Part shown: positions 26,801 through 37,689 of the stretch, piece after piece
Numbering within the stretch: position 1 is the first letter of the stretch
How the letters are laid out: each line of letters starts with the position of its first letter
Translations under genes and position numbers: made by a program
The notes under the pieces: generated by a model
Databases searched by the model: none
The model's input: the letters and a program-made list of their open reading frames with translations, nothing else
Told to the model about the DNA's origin: nothing
Assembly (NCBI RefSeq): GCF_001292705.1
Contig: NZ_LGAK01000027.1
Location: forward strand, 1-64,000
DNA: 64,000 bases
Source of the DNA: Marinagarivorans algicola
Lineage (GTDB): Bacteria; Pseudomonadota; Gammaproteobacteria; Pseudomonadales; Cellvibrionaceae
Direction of reading: 5' to 3'

Positions 26801-27631
26801 TTATTCTGCGCGGGCTTTAACATGAATAGGGCCAAAAGCTTCGGTTTGCACCAATTCAACTAAGGTTTCTTTAATAAGCTCTAAAACAGCTAAAAAAGTC
26901 ACAACCACACCCAAGCGCCCCTCCTCTACGGTAAATAGCTGAATAAAAGGCACAAACTGCTGCCCCTTTAATGTTTCAAGCACTTGTGTCATTCGCTCAC
27001 GCGTTGAGAGCTTTTCTCGGCCGACTTGATGGCTCTCGAACATATCCGCTCTACGCAGTACTTCACCAAGGGCAAATAGGAGCTCTTTCATATCAACATC
27101 AGGCTCGGGCTTGGTGAGATTGCGATCTGGCGCGCTGGCCTTCGCTATATGAATATCACGATTGAGCCTTGGCAGATCGTCAATATCTTCTGCGGCTTTT
27201 TTGAAGCGCTCATACTCCTGCAGACGTCTAATCAGTGTGGCTCTAGGGTCTTCTTCCTCTTCACCGTCTTCAGTGGGTGCTCTGGGCAACAGCATTCGCG
27301 ACTTAATTTCAGCGAGCATCGCAGCCATTACCAAGTACTCAGCAGCCAATTCAAATTGAATGGACTCCATCATATCAACATAAGCGACATATTGTTTGGT
27401 AATCGTCGATACGTCAATATCTAAGATATCGAGATTTTGACGACGAATCAAATAGAGCAATAGATCGAGCGGGCCCTCAAAAGACTCAAGAAACACCTCG
27501 AGTGCTTGCGGTGGTATATACAAGTCTTTAGGTAGCTCGGTCATCGCCAAGCCATTGACCAACGCAAACGGCATTTCAGCTTGTGCTGGCACATCGCTTT
27601 TGGCAGTTGGTTGTTCGGCAGTATCGGTCAA
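26801..27631 (-). CDS. scpA: Segregation and condensation protein ScpA
   Basis: ScpA is the kleisin linking SMC heads. The protein has 276 residues. The N-terminal signature FEGPLDLLLYLIRRQNLDILDIDVSTIT and EYLVMAAMLAEIKSRMLLP are diagnostic, and a C-terminal winged helix ends in VTFLAVLELIKETLVELVQ. It lies 127 bases after yqiA and runs directly into scpB. Confidence 0.94.
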   Translation of the reverse strand: MTDTAEQPTAKSDVPAQAEMPFALVNGLAMTELPKDLYIPPQALEVFLESFEGPLDLLLYLIRRQNLDILDIDVSTITKQYVAYVDMMESIQFELAAEYLVMAAMLAEIKSRMLLPRAPTEDGEEEEDPRATLIRRLQEYERFKKAAEDIDDLPRLNRDIHIAKASAPDRNLTKPEPDVDMKELLFALGEVLRRADMFESHQVGREKLSTRERMTQVLETLKGQQFVPFIQLFTVEEGRLGVVVTFLAVLELIKETLVELVQTEAFGPIHVKARAE

Positions 27632-27758
27632 AAAATGACTCCAGTGGATAAAACAGGCAAGTATAAACCCGAGCCCTGAAACTAACTACACAAAACTCAC
27701 GGTATTTACAGGTTACCCTGTAACCAACACGCCCGATAAGTAGAAATACACAACAGCA

Positions 27759-28358
27759 CTATACGGGAGGCTTTTCCGACGACTCAAAAAACTGAATAAT
27801 GACATCCAAATGCCGATCGAAGTATTCAAAGCTATGATTGCCGCCAACTTCAACCCGCATTTTACAGCGCATATAGCGCGCCTGTGCATCCCGATAATCT
27901 AATGTTTCATCGCCTGTTTGTAGTAAAACATAATAATTTTGTGCACGTTTTATGGTTGGGCAATCATGATCTTGCAGGCACTGTAAATCTTTAGCCTCAA
28001 GAATATAGGTTTGCGTAGAGTAATAACTTTTGAGTGTTTGCCCTAAAAAATGCTGAAAACGCATGTGTGGTGCTACTGCTGGATTAACTAAAACAGATCG
28101 CACATTGTAGTATTCTGTCAGCCACGTGGCCCAATAACCGCCTAAAGAGCTCCCGATGCAATAGAGTGTTTCATTTGTGTGAACGAACTCTTGCATGATC
28201 TGCTGAAGCGTAGCTTTGGCTTCGCTTGGGTAAGCCGAAAGTTCGGGGCAAATATATTGCCACTGCGGCCTATGCTGTGTTAGCCAGCGCTTGACTTGTA
28301 ATGCTTTAGTCGATTGGGGTGAGCTTAAAAAACCATGACAATATAAAACCGCTGGCAT
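27759..28358 (-). CDS. yqiA: YqiA-type esterase (UPF0227)
   Basis: A small alpha/beta-hydrolase of 199 residues. The nucleophile elbow is GSSLGGYWA, and the oxyanion start YCHGFLSSPQSTKA and a late GGNHSFE (His) complete the fold. It lies in the conserved nudF-yqiB-cpdA-yqiA order. In E. coli this run continues with parE, but here scpA follows instead. Confidence 0.9.
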   Translation of the reverse strand: MPAVLYCHGFLSSPQSTKALQVKRWLTQHRPQWQYICPELSAYPSEAKATLQQIMQEFVHTNETLYCIGSSLGGYWATWLTEYYNVRSVLVNPAVAPHMRFQHFLGQTLKSYYSTQTYILEAKDLQCLQDHDCPTIKRAQNYYVLLQTGDETLDYRDAQARYMRCKMRVEVGGNHSFEYFDRHLDVIIQFFESSEKPPV

Positions 28359-28423
28359 ATCACGAAATAACCTACAGAGACTGCATGAAAAAGGGCCGTA
28401 AGATCTACACCCTCAAGTGAAGA

Positions 28424-29257
28424 CTAATAGCCCGAAGAGCTAAGATCGACATTATATGAAAAGCCTTCTACACGATTCACATAAGTCCCAATACGACCAT
28501 CGTCATGAAGCTCAAACACCCGATAGCCAGGCATTTTTTGATCTACTGTAAAATCATCATTGCGCGGCTTAAACTGTACGCAAGTGGAGGGGGTGGCAAA
28601 TAATTCCACGGTGCCTCGGCGCATATAAAAATCTTGATGAACATGCCCCCATACCACACCCTTCACATTAGGATGGCGATCAATAATATCAAAAAACGCT
28701 TCAGAGTTAGCCACTTTATATTGATCTAGCCACGCGCAGCCCACGGGAACCGGTTGATGATGCATCATAACGAGTGTGGGTGACTCGGGTCGTATAGCCA
28801 GTAATTTTTCTAGGCGAATTAATTCAGACTCTGGTAGCTCACCGCGCTCTTCAAAAGGCACTCGCGAGCTTAATAAAATCATGCGCCAATCACCAACCCC
28901 CACAATATGGCTCAAAGGTTGTGGTAAATTTTTAACGCGCATACCGGCTGGATCATCGTGATTACCCTCTAACCATGCCAATGGCATGCCTGGAAGATAC
29001 TCGCGTACAATCTGCACAAAGCGCTGATAGCTGGGGCGCTTACCGTCATTGGAAATGTCGCCGGTTGCTACAATTAAGTCAAAAGGCGCAGCACCTGGGT
29101 GTTTTTCATTAATAGCCGTCAGTACATCGCGTAAGCTTTGCTCGGTATTAATGCCGAGTAAAGACTCATCGCCGTCACTGCCTAAATGGCTATCGGTTAT
29201 TTGTAGCACACGTAGAGCGCGCTCAGGAAGTTGGGTCACGTTGGCACCTAAGTCCAT
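28424..29257 (-). CDS. cpdA: 3',5'-cyclic-AMP phosphodiesterase CpdA
   Basis: CpdA hydrolyses cAMP and so tunes Crp activity. The 277 residues carry the metallophosphoesterase ligands: ITDSHLGSDG, ATGDISNDG, EGNHDDP, MMHHQP and WGHVHQD. The length matches E. coli CpdA (275). It sits between yqiB and yqiA. Confidence 0.94.
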   Translation of the reverse strand: MDLGANVTQLPERALRVLQITDSHLGSDGDESLLGINTEQSLRDVLTAINEKHPGAAPFDLIVATGDISNDGKRPSYQRFVQIVREYLPGMPLAWLEGNHDDPAGMRVKNLPQPLSHIVGVGDWRMILLSSRVPFEERGELPESELIRLEKLLAIRPESPTLVMMHHQPVPVGCAWLDQYKVANSEAFFDIIDRHPNVKGVVWGHVHQDFYMRRGTVELFATPSTCVQFKPRNDDFTVDQKMPGYRVFELHDDGRIGTYVNRVEGFSYNVDLSSSGY

Positions 29258-29339
29258 GACTGTTCACCTAATATTATTTTCATTACTATGTTATGAATTT
29301 TGCCCGAGCGCTACGGCTAAATCGATGCCCACAATAATG

Positions 29340-29828
29340 TTATGGGAGAGGATTCACAAAACCTGCTGGGGAAAGACCAAGTTTGCGACAATGTACCAAC
29401 CACTCGCCTAAAAAGCGATTGAGCGCGAGCTTTTCGTCTCGATGATACATTTGCCTGTTGGGGTAACTATACACAGGATACCAGTATCGGTGGTTGTTCC
29501 AAGCGACAACTTCTGCCATTTTGGCGTCATGATATAACCTAACTGTCAGCTTTGGCGCGCATATATAGCTTTTTGTTTTTTCTGACTGTGAAATTTGCAG
29601 GGTGGTTGTGTAAGGTGCGAGCTCTATACGTGTCACATGGATGTGCATACGCGAATAAGGCGGTGCAACCGCGGCAATCTCAAAATGCCACTGAGTTTGC
29701 GCTTGTCGACAATAAGGAAACAAAGCCATACACAGATAAAAATTGAGCTCGCACTGCGTGTGGTGACCTTTTAGGCTTACCACATAATCATCGGCTAGCT
29801 TATTTAGCGATCGATTAAAGACAACCAA
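29340..29828 (-). CDS. yqiB: DUF1249 family protein YqiB
   Basis: A 162-residue protein recognised by its place between nudF and cpdA and by family landmarks: MHIHVTRIELAPYTTTLQIS, LTVRLYHDAKMAEV and LNRFLGEWLVHC. The function is unknown. It starts 34 bases after nudF ends. Confidence 0.88.
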   Translation of the reverse strand: MVVFNRSLNKLADDYVVSLKGHHTQCELNFYLCMALFPYCRQAQTQWHFEIAAVAPPYSRMHIHVTRIELAPYTTTLQISQSEKTKSYICAPKLTVRLYHDAKMAEVVAWNNHRYWYPVYSYPNRQMYHRDEKLALNRFLGEWLVHCRKLGLSPAGFVNPLP

Positions 29829-29862
29829 GCGTCAATCTCTGCATAATGGCTTTCTCTTGGGT

Positions 29863-30516
29863 TTATATTGTGTGTAATGCGCGAGCTTTTAGTGCTTCGC
29901 GATTCAGCGCTAACCACTGCAGGCCAATCAGTGTAGCAGCGTTATTCATTCGACTATCGAGCATAGCATCCAGTACTGGCTGAGCCTCAAATACACTGAG
30001 TAATATGTCTTCGTTTTCACTGTCTAGGCCATGAATGCCTCCCGCAAGACTCAAATCACACTCGGCACAATACAAATGAATTTTCTCATTGCAAGCGCCA
30101 GGCGTCGAGTAGTATGCCGTGATTTTATGTAGCGCTGTGGGTGTTAATCCCGCCTCTTCTCTAATTTCCCGACGAATGAGTGAATCTGGAGATTCATCAG
30201 GCTCAAGCATGCCGGCAACTACCTCCAAACACCAAGGTCCATACTCTGAGTCTAAGGCCCCTGCTCTAAACTGCTCAATTAAGCCGATCAAGTCATTTTT
30301 AGGGTCGAATAAAACCGCTGCTGCCGCTTCGGTTTTGGTAAACACCTCTCGCTCTATATTACGACTCCAACCACCACCAAACAAGCGGTGACGAAGAGTA
30401 TGTACAGTCAATTCAAAAAAACCGCTAAAGGCGGTTTTTTTGCTGACAGTCTTTACATCGGCGCGTGTAAAACGCGCCGATGTAAAAGAGGCTGATTGCT
30501 CCTTGTTGTGACCCAT
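29863..30516 (-). CDS. nudF: ADP-ribose pyrophosphatase NudF
   Basis: A Nudix hydrolase that cleaves ADP-ribose to AMP and ribose 5-phosphate. The Nudix box reads GMLEPDESPDSLIRREIREE AGL, with the expected Gly-Glu-Arg-Glu-Glu pattern. The N-terminal domain DVKTVSKKTAFSGFFELT and LRHRLFGGGWS matches E. coli NudF. The start at 30516 (MGHNKEQS) lies just after the thiC stop; a longer frame to 30600 runs inside thiC. Two strong hairpins lie in its first codons (see 30415-30486). It is the first of nudF-yqiB-cpdA-yqiA. Confidence 0.92.
   Translation of the reverse strand: MGHNKEQSASFTSARFTRADVKTVSKKTAFSGFFELTVHTLRHRLFGGGWSRNIEREVFTKTEAAAAVLFDPKNDLIGLIEQFRAGALDSEYGPWCLEVVAGMLEPDESPDSLIRREIREEAGLTPTALHKITAYYSTPGACNEKIHLYCAECDLSLAGGIHGLDSENEDILLSVFEAQPVLDAMLDSRMNNAATLIGLQWLALNREALKARALHTI
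30415..30437 (-). terminator. Terminator-like hairpin inside nudF
   Basis: On the minus strand the arms AAAAAACCGC and GCGGTTTTTT surround a short loop, and seven T follow. This is a textbook intrinsic terminator, yet it lies in the coding sequence (residues about 27-35 of NudF). It could stop part of the thiD-thiC transcript. Confidence 0.6.
30452..30486. repeat. 15-bp perfect inverted repeat in the start of nudF
   Basis: The arms TTTACATCGGCGCGT and ACGCGCCGATGTAAA are perfectly complementary, with a five-base loop. It lies between the thiC stop and the terminator-like hairpin. It may be an RNA stem near the nudF start or a protein site. Confidence 0.7.
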
Positions 30517-30523
30517 CACACAC

Positions 30524-32437
<1,914 letters not shown>

Positions 32438-32521
32438 TCACCTATGTTGAGGTCAGTTTTCACTAAAGTCAGTGTTATTCAAATATTTTCTGGGTTGTAA
32501 AACCCTGCACAATGAAGAGTC

Positions 32522-33391
32522 TCACCAATAATGTGCAAAGTGATGTAAAGGGCCGTGTTCGGAGACTACGTTTAAACGCCCAGCCGCAGCTAATGCGCCT
32601 TGCAAATGGTTTTTGGCAGCACTAACCGCTTGCAGCAATGTTAAGCCTTGCAGAAGCCCTGCCGCAATGCCGCTGGCTAAAGTACAACCTGTACCATGCC
32701 CGTGAGGCGTCTTTAGTCGGGCTGCGGTGAATGCTTGTACGTTGATTTGACCTTCTGGGCCATCGGGAAAAGCCAAATAATCACTACATAAGCGGTTATC
32801 TAAGCTGTGGCCGCCTTTTAATAAAGCCGCCGAAGCCCCTAAATCTAAGAGTGTGCGAGCTTGTAGGTCATAGGTTTCGTGAGTATCCGCCGGTGGTACA
32901 CCCAGCAACTGCGCAGCCTCTTGAATATTAGGGGTTATAACTGAAGCGATAGGTGTAAAAACCTCACGGTAAAAAGCAATAACCTCATTAAGGCCTTGGC
33001 CATCAGTACATAAATCGGCACCGGCACTGGCTTTAAAAACAGGGTCAATAACCACAGGTAAACCGCTGTCGTGCAAAAAATCGGCGACAATCTGTGCGAT
33101 AGCTAAATTGCCCATCATGCCAAGCTTGACCACCCCTACAGTGTAGGTTTGTGTGACGGCGCGTATTTGATCGCGCACCAAACTCGCTGGCATCGCAAAA
33201 ACACCGTCAACGCGGCCAGCGCCTTGTGCCGTAACGGCCGTCACGACCGAGCAGGCATAAGCGCCCATCGCGGCACAGGTTTTAATATCAGCCTGAATAC
33301 CTGCGCCTGCGCAAGAGTCGCTCCCTGCGATACTTAGTACGACAGGGCTTTTTTTAATATCATGTAAAGTGGGGGTGCAAGGCTTTACCAC
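32522..33391 (-). CDS. thiD: Hydroxymethylpyrimidine/phosphomethylpyrimidine kinase ThiD
   Basis: ThiD phosphorylates HMP and HMP-P for thiamine synthesis. Family landmarks are SIAGSDSCAGAGIQADIKTCAAMGAYACSV, VVIDPVFKASAG and the C-terminal HGTGCTLASGIAAGL. I place the start at a GTG (33391) because GGAG lies five bases upstream; the open frame reaches 33442. The TPP riboswitch at 33473-33552 precedes it. It is a thiD-only protein with no ThiE fusion. Confidence 0.94.
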   Translation of the reverse strand: MVKPCTPTLHDIKKSPVVLSIAGSDSCAGAGIQADIKTCAAMGAYACSVVTAVTAQGAGRVDGVFAMPASLVRDQIRAVTQTYTVGVVKLGMMGNLAIAQIVADFLHDSGLPVVIDPVFKASAGADLCTDGQGLNEVIAFYREVFTPIASVITPNIQEAAQLLGVPPADTHETYDLQARTLLDLGASAALLKGGHSLDNRLCSDYLAFPDGPEGQINVQAFTAARLKTPHGHGTGCTLASGIAAGLLQGLTLLQAVSAAKNHLQGALAAAGRLNVVSEHGPLHHFAHYW

Positions 33392-33472
33392 AAATGCTCC
33401 AACGTCTGTAAGCCAGATTAGGTAGCATAGGACGGTAGGCACAAATAAAGCACATAAGCATATGCAGAAGAA

Positions 33473-33552
33473 GTGATCTCGTTCCCTACGCCGGCACTAA
33501 CCGGATCAGGTCGACGGGTTTACTCTCAGCACACATAGTGCACCCCGACAAG
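33473..33552 (-). promoter_or_regulatory. TPP riboswitch (THI element)
   Basis: Read on the minus strand, this segment has the consensus blocks GGGGTGC, GTGCTGAGAGTAAACCC, GACCTGATCCGGTTAGTGCC and GGCGTAGGGAACGA in order. It lies about 80 bases before the thiD start. It should repress thiD-thiC when thiamine pyrophosphate is plentiful. I see no T-run terminator between it and thiD, so control of translation initiation is likely. Confidence 0.97.
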
Positions 33553-33650
33553 ACAATGGCTGTTACTTTACTGAGTTAGTTGATGAAGGTAAAGGCCAAA
33601 TCATTATCCAGCGAATAAGGCGCCCCAAAAAGCACACTAAAGACTGATTT

Positions 33651-33995
33651 TTAAGACTGACCTTGCGACTTTATGGCCGGGAATAAGTTGTTAACAATAA
33701 CAAAAATAACGCCAAAGACTTCTAATATTGTACTGGTGGTGTAAAAGCGTAAGGTTAATTCATCAAAGCTCAACCAGCCTAAACCATGGCCAGCAAAGAC
33801 AATATTCATGACAACCAGTTGCCCAATTAAAATACCGATAAACCAGTAAGCATAGGTTTTTTTTAGCTTGCGATCAGATTCTTGATCGAGCTCATCCTGC
33901 GAGAGCTTAGGACTATCGATTAGCTTTGCTGCGTTTTGACGCTTAAACAGCGCGTCAGCGGTGGGTCTTTCCACTAGACCTTGATGGGTATTCAT
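33651..33995 (-). CDS. Small two-helix membrane protein of unknown function
   Basis: A 114-residue protein with a hydrophilic N-terminal half (about 1-50, many Lys, Asp and Gln) and two membrane segments: YWFIGILIGQLVVMNIVFAG (about 50-70) and ILEVFGVIFVIVNNLF (about 90-105). Its start overlaps the stop of the IrrE-type gene by four bases, so the two are translationally coupled and probably work together. I do not recognise the family. It could be a substrate or membrane anchor of the protease, which is inference from coupling only. Confidence 0.75.
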   Translation of the reverse strand: MNTHQGLVERPTADALFKRQNAAKLIDSPKLSQDELDQESDRKLKKTYAYWFIGILIGQLVVMNIVFAGHGLGWLSFDELTLRFYTTSTILEVFGVIFVIVNNLFPAIKSQGQS

Positions 33996-34558
33996 TTTAT
34001 TTTGATCGATAAGTCATCTAAACGGTAACGCATAGCCGATAGTGATACACCGAAGTACTCAGCTAAGCCATACAAATTTGCCGTCTTTTTAGCTGCCATG
34101 TCACGCACTTTAGCCATCGGCATAAGCAAAGCGGCGGCAAAGCGATTGGCGCTAATTTCTTCAGGGTCTGTGCCTTGACTCGACATATCATTGCGATAAT
34201 CCACATAGTCAATCACTTGATCTTCGAAATGGCCGCGCTCAAGGCGATACACATAATGCCCCAACTCGTGACTACAGGTAAAGCGCTTACGACTTGGTGA
34301 ATCATCGCCGTGGAGCATAATGACGGGGTCTTGCCCCGCTTTTTTGAGTAACGCTCCAGCGATATCATCAGGCAATTCAGCATCAATAATACGAATTCCC
34401 ATAGCGCGACCTACGGTAATCGGGTCAACCGGAAATCCTCTGCCGTGCCAATAGGTATCACGTACTTGGGTGGCTAAGCTTTCAGCGCCTTCAGTGGTAA
34501 GCTTTACATGGCTCATTGTGTTTATATTGCCTGTATTCATAGTGTCTATGACCTCCAA
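33992..34558 (-). CDS. ImmA/IrrE-type metallo-endopeptidase
   Basis: A 188-residue zinc protease of the COG2856/DUF955 class. It carries SHELGHYVYRL (HExxH) and a downstream EEISANRFAAALLMP that supplies the third ligand. The C-terminus has a helix-turn-helix-like segment (LYGLAEYFGVSLSAMRYRL). Known relatives cleave transcription repressors (ImmA in ICEBs1, IrrE in Deinococcus). No such repressor gene lies next to it here; the only coupled partner is the two-helix membrane protein. Several Met codons near the N-terminus leave the exact start uncertain. Confidence 0.88.
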   Translation of the reverse strand: MEVIDTMNTGNINTMSHVKLTTEGAESLATQVRDTYWHGRGFPVDPITVGRAMGIRIIDAELPDDIAGALLKKAGQDPVIMLHGDDSPSRKRFTCSHELGHYVYRLERGHFEDQVIDYVDYRNDMSSQGTDPEEISANRFAAALLMPMAKVRDMAAKKTANLYGLAEYFGVSLSAMRYRLDDLSIKIK

Positions 34559-34704
34559 AGTTAAACCTTTAGGCTTAAATGCTTCATGACTCAGTTCTTA
34601 AGAACAACCTCTAGCTCACATCACGGTTAATATTGCTAGTGTAGAGGCATGAAGCCGGCGCCCTATATACTGAATAACGCCGGTTTGCGATATCACACAG
34701 CTCT

Positions 34705-36204
34705 TTATTGCGAAGGTGTCTCGAGTAATGTACGGTATTCTTTATCGAAGCGCTTGGCAACTTTTTTGCCGACACCGCCGAGTGTATCAATAGCGTGGCG
34801 TAAACGGGCGCGCGTCATATCTGAGCCCAATAAGGCCATGGCATCAGTGACCGAAATAGACGATGTGGTACCACTAACAGCCACAAATATAGGTGCTATA
34901 AAGTCTTTCATTTTAAGCTCCATAGCATCTGCAATAACCTTTAACGCAGGAAATATGGCGTCTTTATCCCACTCAGTTAAAGCTTCTAGCTGCCACAAAC
35001 TAAATTGTAATACTTTAAGGCGCGCTTGCTCATCAATTTTTAAGCCATCAAAGCTCGCTGGTGTTAAGGGCAGATTACCCGCCAGCATAAAGCCAACTAA
35101 TGGCATAAAATCACTTAGCGTATTCATGCGCTTTTGCACATGGGGTAAGACGGCTAGCATATTTTCGCGATTTAACGCCCACTGGGTTAAGCGATCTGCC
35201 AAAGCCTCTTCATTTAAGTCTTCTCTGATCCACAAGCCATTTAACCAATTGAGCTTTTCTAAATCAAATATGGGACCACCTAAAGAAACGCGCTGAATAT
35301 CAAAGTTTTCTTGCATTGTTTGCAGGCTAAACTTTTCACTTTCATCGGGCATTGACCAGCCCATACGACCCAGATAGTTTAATAATGCTTCGGGCAAATA
35401 GCCCATGCGCTTGTAATATAAAATACTGGTGGGATTTTTACGTTTGCTGAGTTTTGATTTATCGGGGTTACGCAGTAGGGGTAAATGGCAAAAAACGGGA
35501 GTATCCCATCCTAAGTATTGATAAAGCAGCATATGCTTAGGAGCTGAATTAATCCACTCTTCACCACGAATGACGTGCGTAATGCCCATTAAATGATCAT
35601 CGACCACGTTGGCCAAATGATAGGTTGGCATACCATCTGATTTCAATAGAATTTGGGCATCCACTTGCGACCAATCTAATGTAATTTCGCCGCGTAGCAT
35701 ATCGCTAACAGGGCAAGGACCTGCCTCTTCCGGGACAACCATGCGCACTACAAACGAAGAGCCTTGGGCTTCACGTTTAGCGACTTCATCGGCAGGTAGC
35801 TGCAAGTCACTCGGCTTTATGGCCGTATGAATACCCGCCTCTTGACGCGAGAGCCGCAAGGCATCTAGCTCTTCACTGGTGCGGTAGCATTTAAACGCTT
35901 TACCTTGTGCTAATAATTGATCAACGTATTGTCCATAAATATCTGCGCGCTCGCTTTGACGGTATGGCCCTGCATTACCGCCATTATCGGGGCCTTCGTC
36001 CCAATCGAGCCCCAACCAACGCAATGAATCTAAAATAGCTTGTTCAGAGGCGGGGGTTGAGCGCGCTTGGTCTGTGTCTTCTATGCGCAAGATAAACTCG
36101 CCGCCGTGTTGGCGTGCAAAACAATAATTAAAAAGCGCAATATAAGCGGTACCTACATGGGGGTCGCCGGTGGGGGATGGAGCAATACGTGTACGTACGG
36201 TCAT
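34705..36204 (-). CDS. gltX: Glutamyl-tRNA synthetase GltX
   Basis: It charges tRNA-Glu. The class I signatures are [20 protein letters not shown] (HIGH-like) and KLSKRKNP (KMSKS-like). From the ATG at 36204 ([13 protein letters not shown]) it is 499 residues; an upstream Met adds 20 residues with no family support. The anticodon-binding C-terminal half is complete. No tRNA gene lies nearby. Confidence 0.96.
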   Translation of the reverse strand: MTVRTRIAPSPTGDPHVGTAYIALFNYCFARQHGGEFILRIEDTDQARSTPASEQAILDSLRWLGLDWDEGPDNGGNAGPYRQSERADIYGQYVDQLLAQGKAFKCYRTSEELDALRLSRQEAGIHTAIKPSDLQLPADEVAKREAQGSSFVVRMVVPEEAGPCPVSDMLRGEITLDWSQVDAQILLKSDGMPTYHLANVVDDHLMGITHVIRGEEWINSAPKHMLLYQYLGWDTPVFCHLPLLRNPDKSKLSKRKNPTSILYYKRMGYLPEALLNYLGRMGWSMPDESEKFSLQTMQENFDIQRVSLGGPIFDLEKLNWLNGLWIREDLNEEALADRLTQWALNRENMLAVLPHVQKRMNTLSDFMPLVGFMLAGNLPLTPASFDGLKIDEQARLKVLQFSLWQLEALTEWDKDAIFPALKVIADAMELKMKDFIAPIFVAVSGTTSSISVTDAMALLGSDMTRARLRHAIDTLGGVGKKVAKRFDKEYRTLLETPSQ

Positions 36205-36446
36205 AAAATATCCAATATTGGATGCTACGCTAAGCGCTGTAAGCATCTTTAATGTGAGCGTCATTTTGACGGCGATTATAGCCGATATCTCAATAAAATC
36301 AGCTGTAGGTCAATCGCTTAAGCCATAAAAACGTAAAAAACTGACTTTTAGAATGCTGAATACACAGCGCGCTCAGAGCTGGTAATTGCCGCTTGTAGCA
36401 TTGCGCATTACACTGCACCTTCTATTTTCAATTTAACGCATAAATT

Positions 36447-37016
36447 ATGACAACACTCGAACTATTACACAGCCGCCGCTCGGTTAAAGCGGCCGACATG
36501 GTAGCCCCTGGGCCCAATGCACAAGACCTCCAAGATATTTTACAAGCCGCTCATAGAGTGCCTGATCACGGTAAAATTGGGCCGTGGCGGTTTATTGTAT
36601 TTAATGAGGGCGCACGCCAGCTATTTGGTCAAACACTGAAAGATATTTATGCGGCACAAAACCCTGAGGCTAGTGCGAAGTTATTAGAGCATCAACAAAA
36701 TTTATTCTTGCGCGCGCCAGTGGTTATTGCCGTTATCGCCAGCCCCGATCGAGCGCATAAAGTGCCCGAATGGGAGCAACACTTAGCTGTCGGCGCAGCC
36801 TGCCAAAATTTGCTAATAGCAACCCATGCACTGGGCTATGTGGGTCAATGGTTAACGCAGTGGTACAGCTACAACGACGAGGTCAATCAGGCGCTTAAGC
36901 TAGCCTCGCATGAGCGTATTGCCGGCTTTATGTATTTAGGCAGTGCAACGCAAGCGCCAACCGAGCGCGAGCGCCCAGATCTGAGTGAACGTATAACCCA
37001 CTTCCCCACAAGCTAA
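36447..37016 (+). CDS. Nitroreductase family protein (YdjA-like)
   Basis: An FMN-dependent NAD(P)H nitroreductase fold of 189 residues. Visible features are LLHSRRSVK at the N-terminus, AAHRVPDHGKIGPWRFIVF and a C-terminal GFMYLGSATQAPTERERPDL, closest to the minimal nitroreductase YdjA. The physiological substrate is unknown. It starts 35 bases before moaB, so it is probably in the same transcript as moaB. Confidence 0.88.
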   Translation: MTTLELLHSRRSVKAADMVAPGPNAQDLQDILQAAHRVPDHGKIGPWRFIVFNEGARQLFGQTLKDIYAAQNPEASAKLLEHQQNLFLRAPVVIAVIASPDRAHKVPEWEQHLAVGAACQNLLIATHALGYVGQWLTQWYSYNDEVNQALKLASHERIAGFMYLGSATQAPTERERPDLSERITHFPTS

Positions 37017-37051
37017 AAGTCAGATAATCACCCTCACATAAGAGGCCTCTT

Positions 37052-37579
37052 ATGAGTGCTAACATCGAATTTCATTCTTTAAATATTTGCGTTTTAACCA
37101 TCTCTGATACACGTACTTTTGATAACGACACTTCGGGCAACACGCTACAAACACTTTTGGAGGAAGCCGGCCATACGGTATATGATCGAAAATTGGTCAA
37201 GGATGATATATACCAAATGCGCGCTACCGTAAGCCATTGGATTGCCGATGCGCAAGCGCAAGTTGTCTTAATGACCGGCGGCACAGGGTTTGCCGGTCGC
37301 GACAGCACGCCAGAGGCTATTCAGCCACTGCTGGATAAAACCATCGACGGCTACGGTGAGCTATTTAGGCAGCTCTCTTATGATGATATTGGTACGTCAA
37401 CTATTCAGTCGCGAGCTTTTGCCGGCTTAGCCAATCGAACACTTATTTTTGCACTACCTGGATCAACGGGTGCTTGTACACTAGGTTTTAGCCACATTAT
37501 TCAACCGCAAATTGATAGCCGCACACGGCCATGTAATTTTTATGGTCAAATAAAATTTATACCTGAATCCATGCCGTAG
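37052..37579 (+). CDS. moaB: Molybdenum cofactor protein MoaB
   Basis: A MogA/MoaB-type protein that adenylylates molybdopterin. The 175 residues carry LTISDTRTFDNDTSGNTL, MTGGTGFAGRDSTPEAI and a C-terminal FALPGSTGACTLGF. GAGG six bases before the ATG supports the start. moeA follows 110 bases later. Confidence 0.93.
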   Translation: MSANIEFHSLNICVLTISDTRTFDNDTSGNTLQTLLEEAGHTVYDRKLVKDDIYQMRATVSHWIADAQAQVVLMTGGTGFAGRDSTPEAIQPLLDKTIDGYGELFRQLSYDDIGTSTIQSRAFAGLANRTLIFALPGSTGACTLGFSHIIQPQIDSRTRPCNFYGQIKFIPESMP

Positions 37580-37689
37580 CTCATTTTTCATTGATGGTTA
37601 AAACCGCACCTTATCAAAAACAATATTCCCCAACATTCTACGTAAACCTTAAAACACATTCTATTGACTCTAGCCATTAAGGAGCCGCT

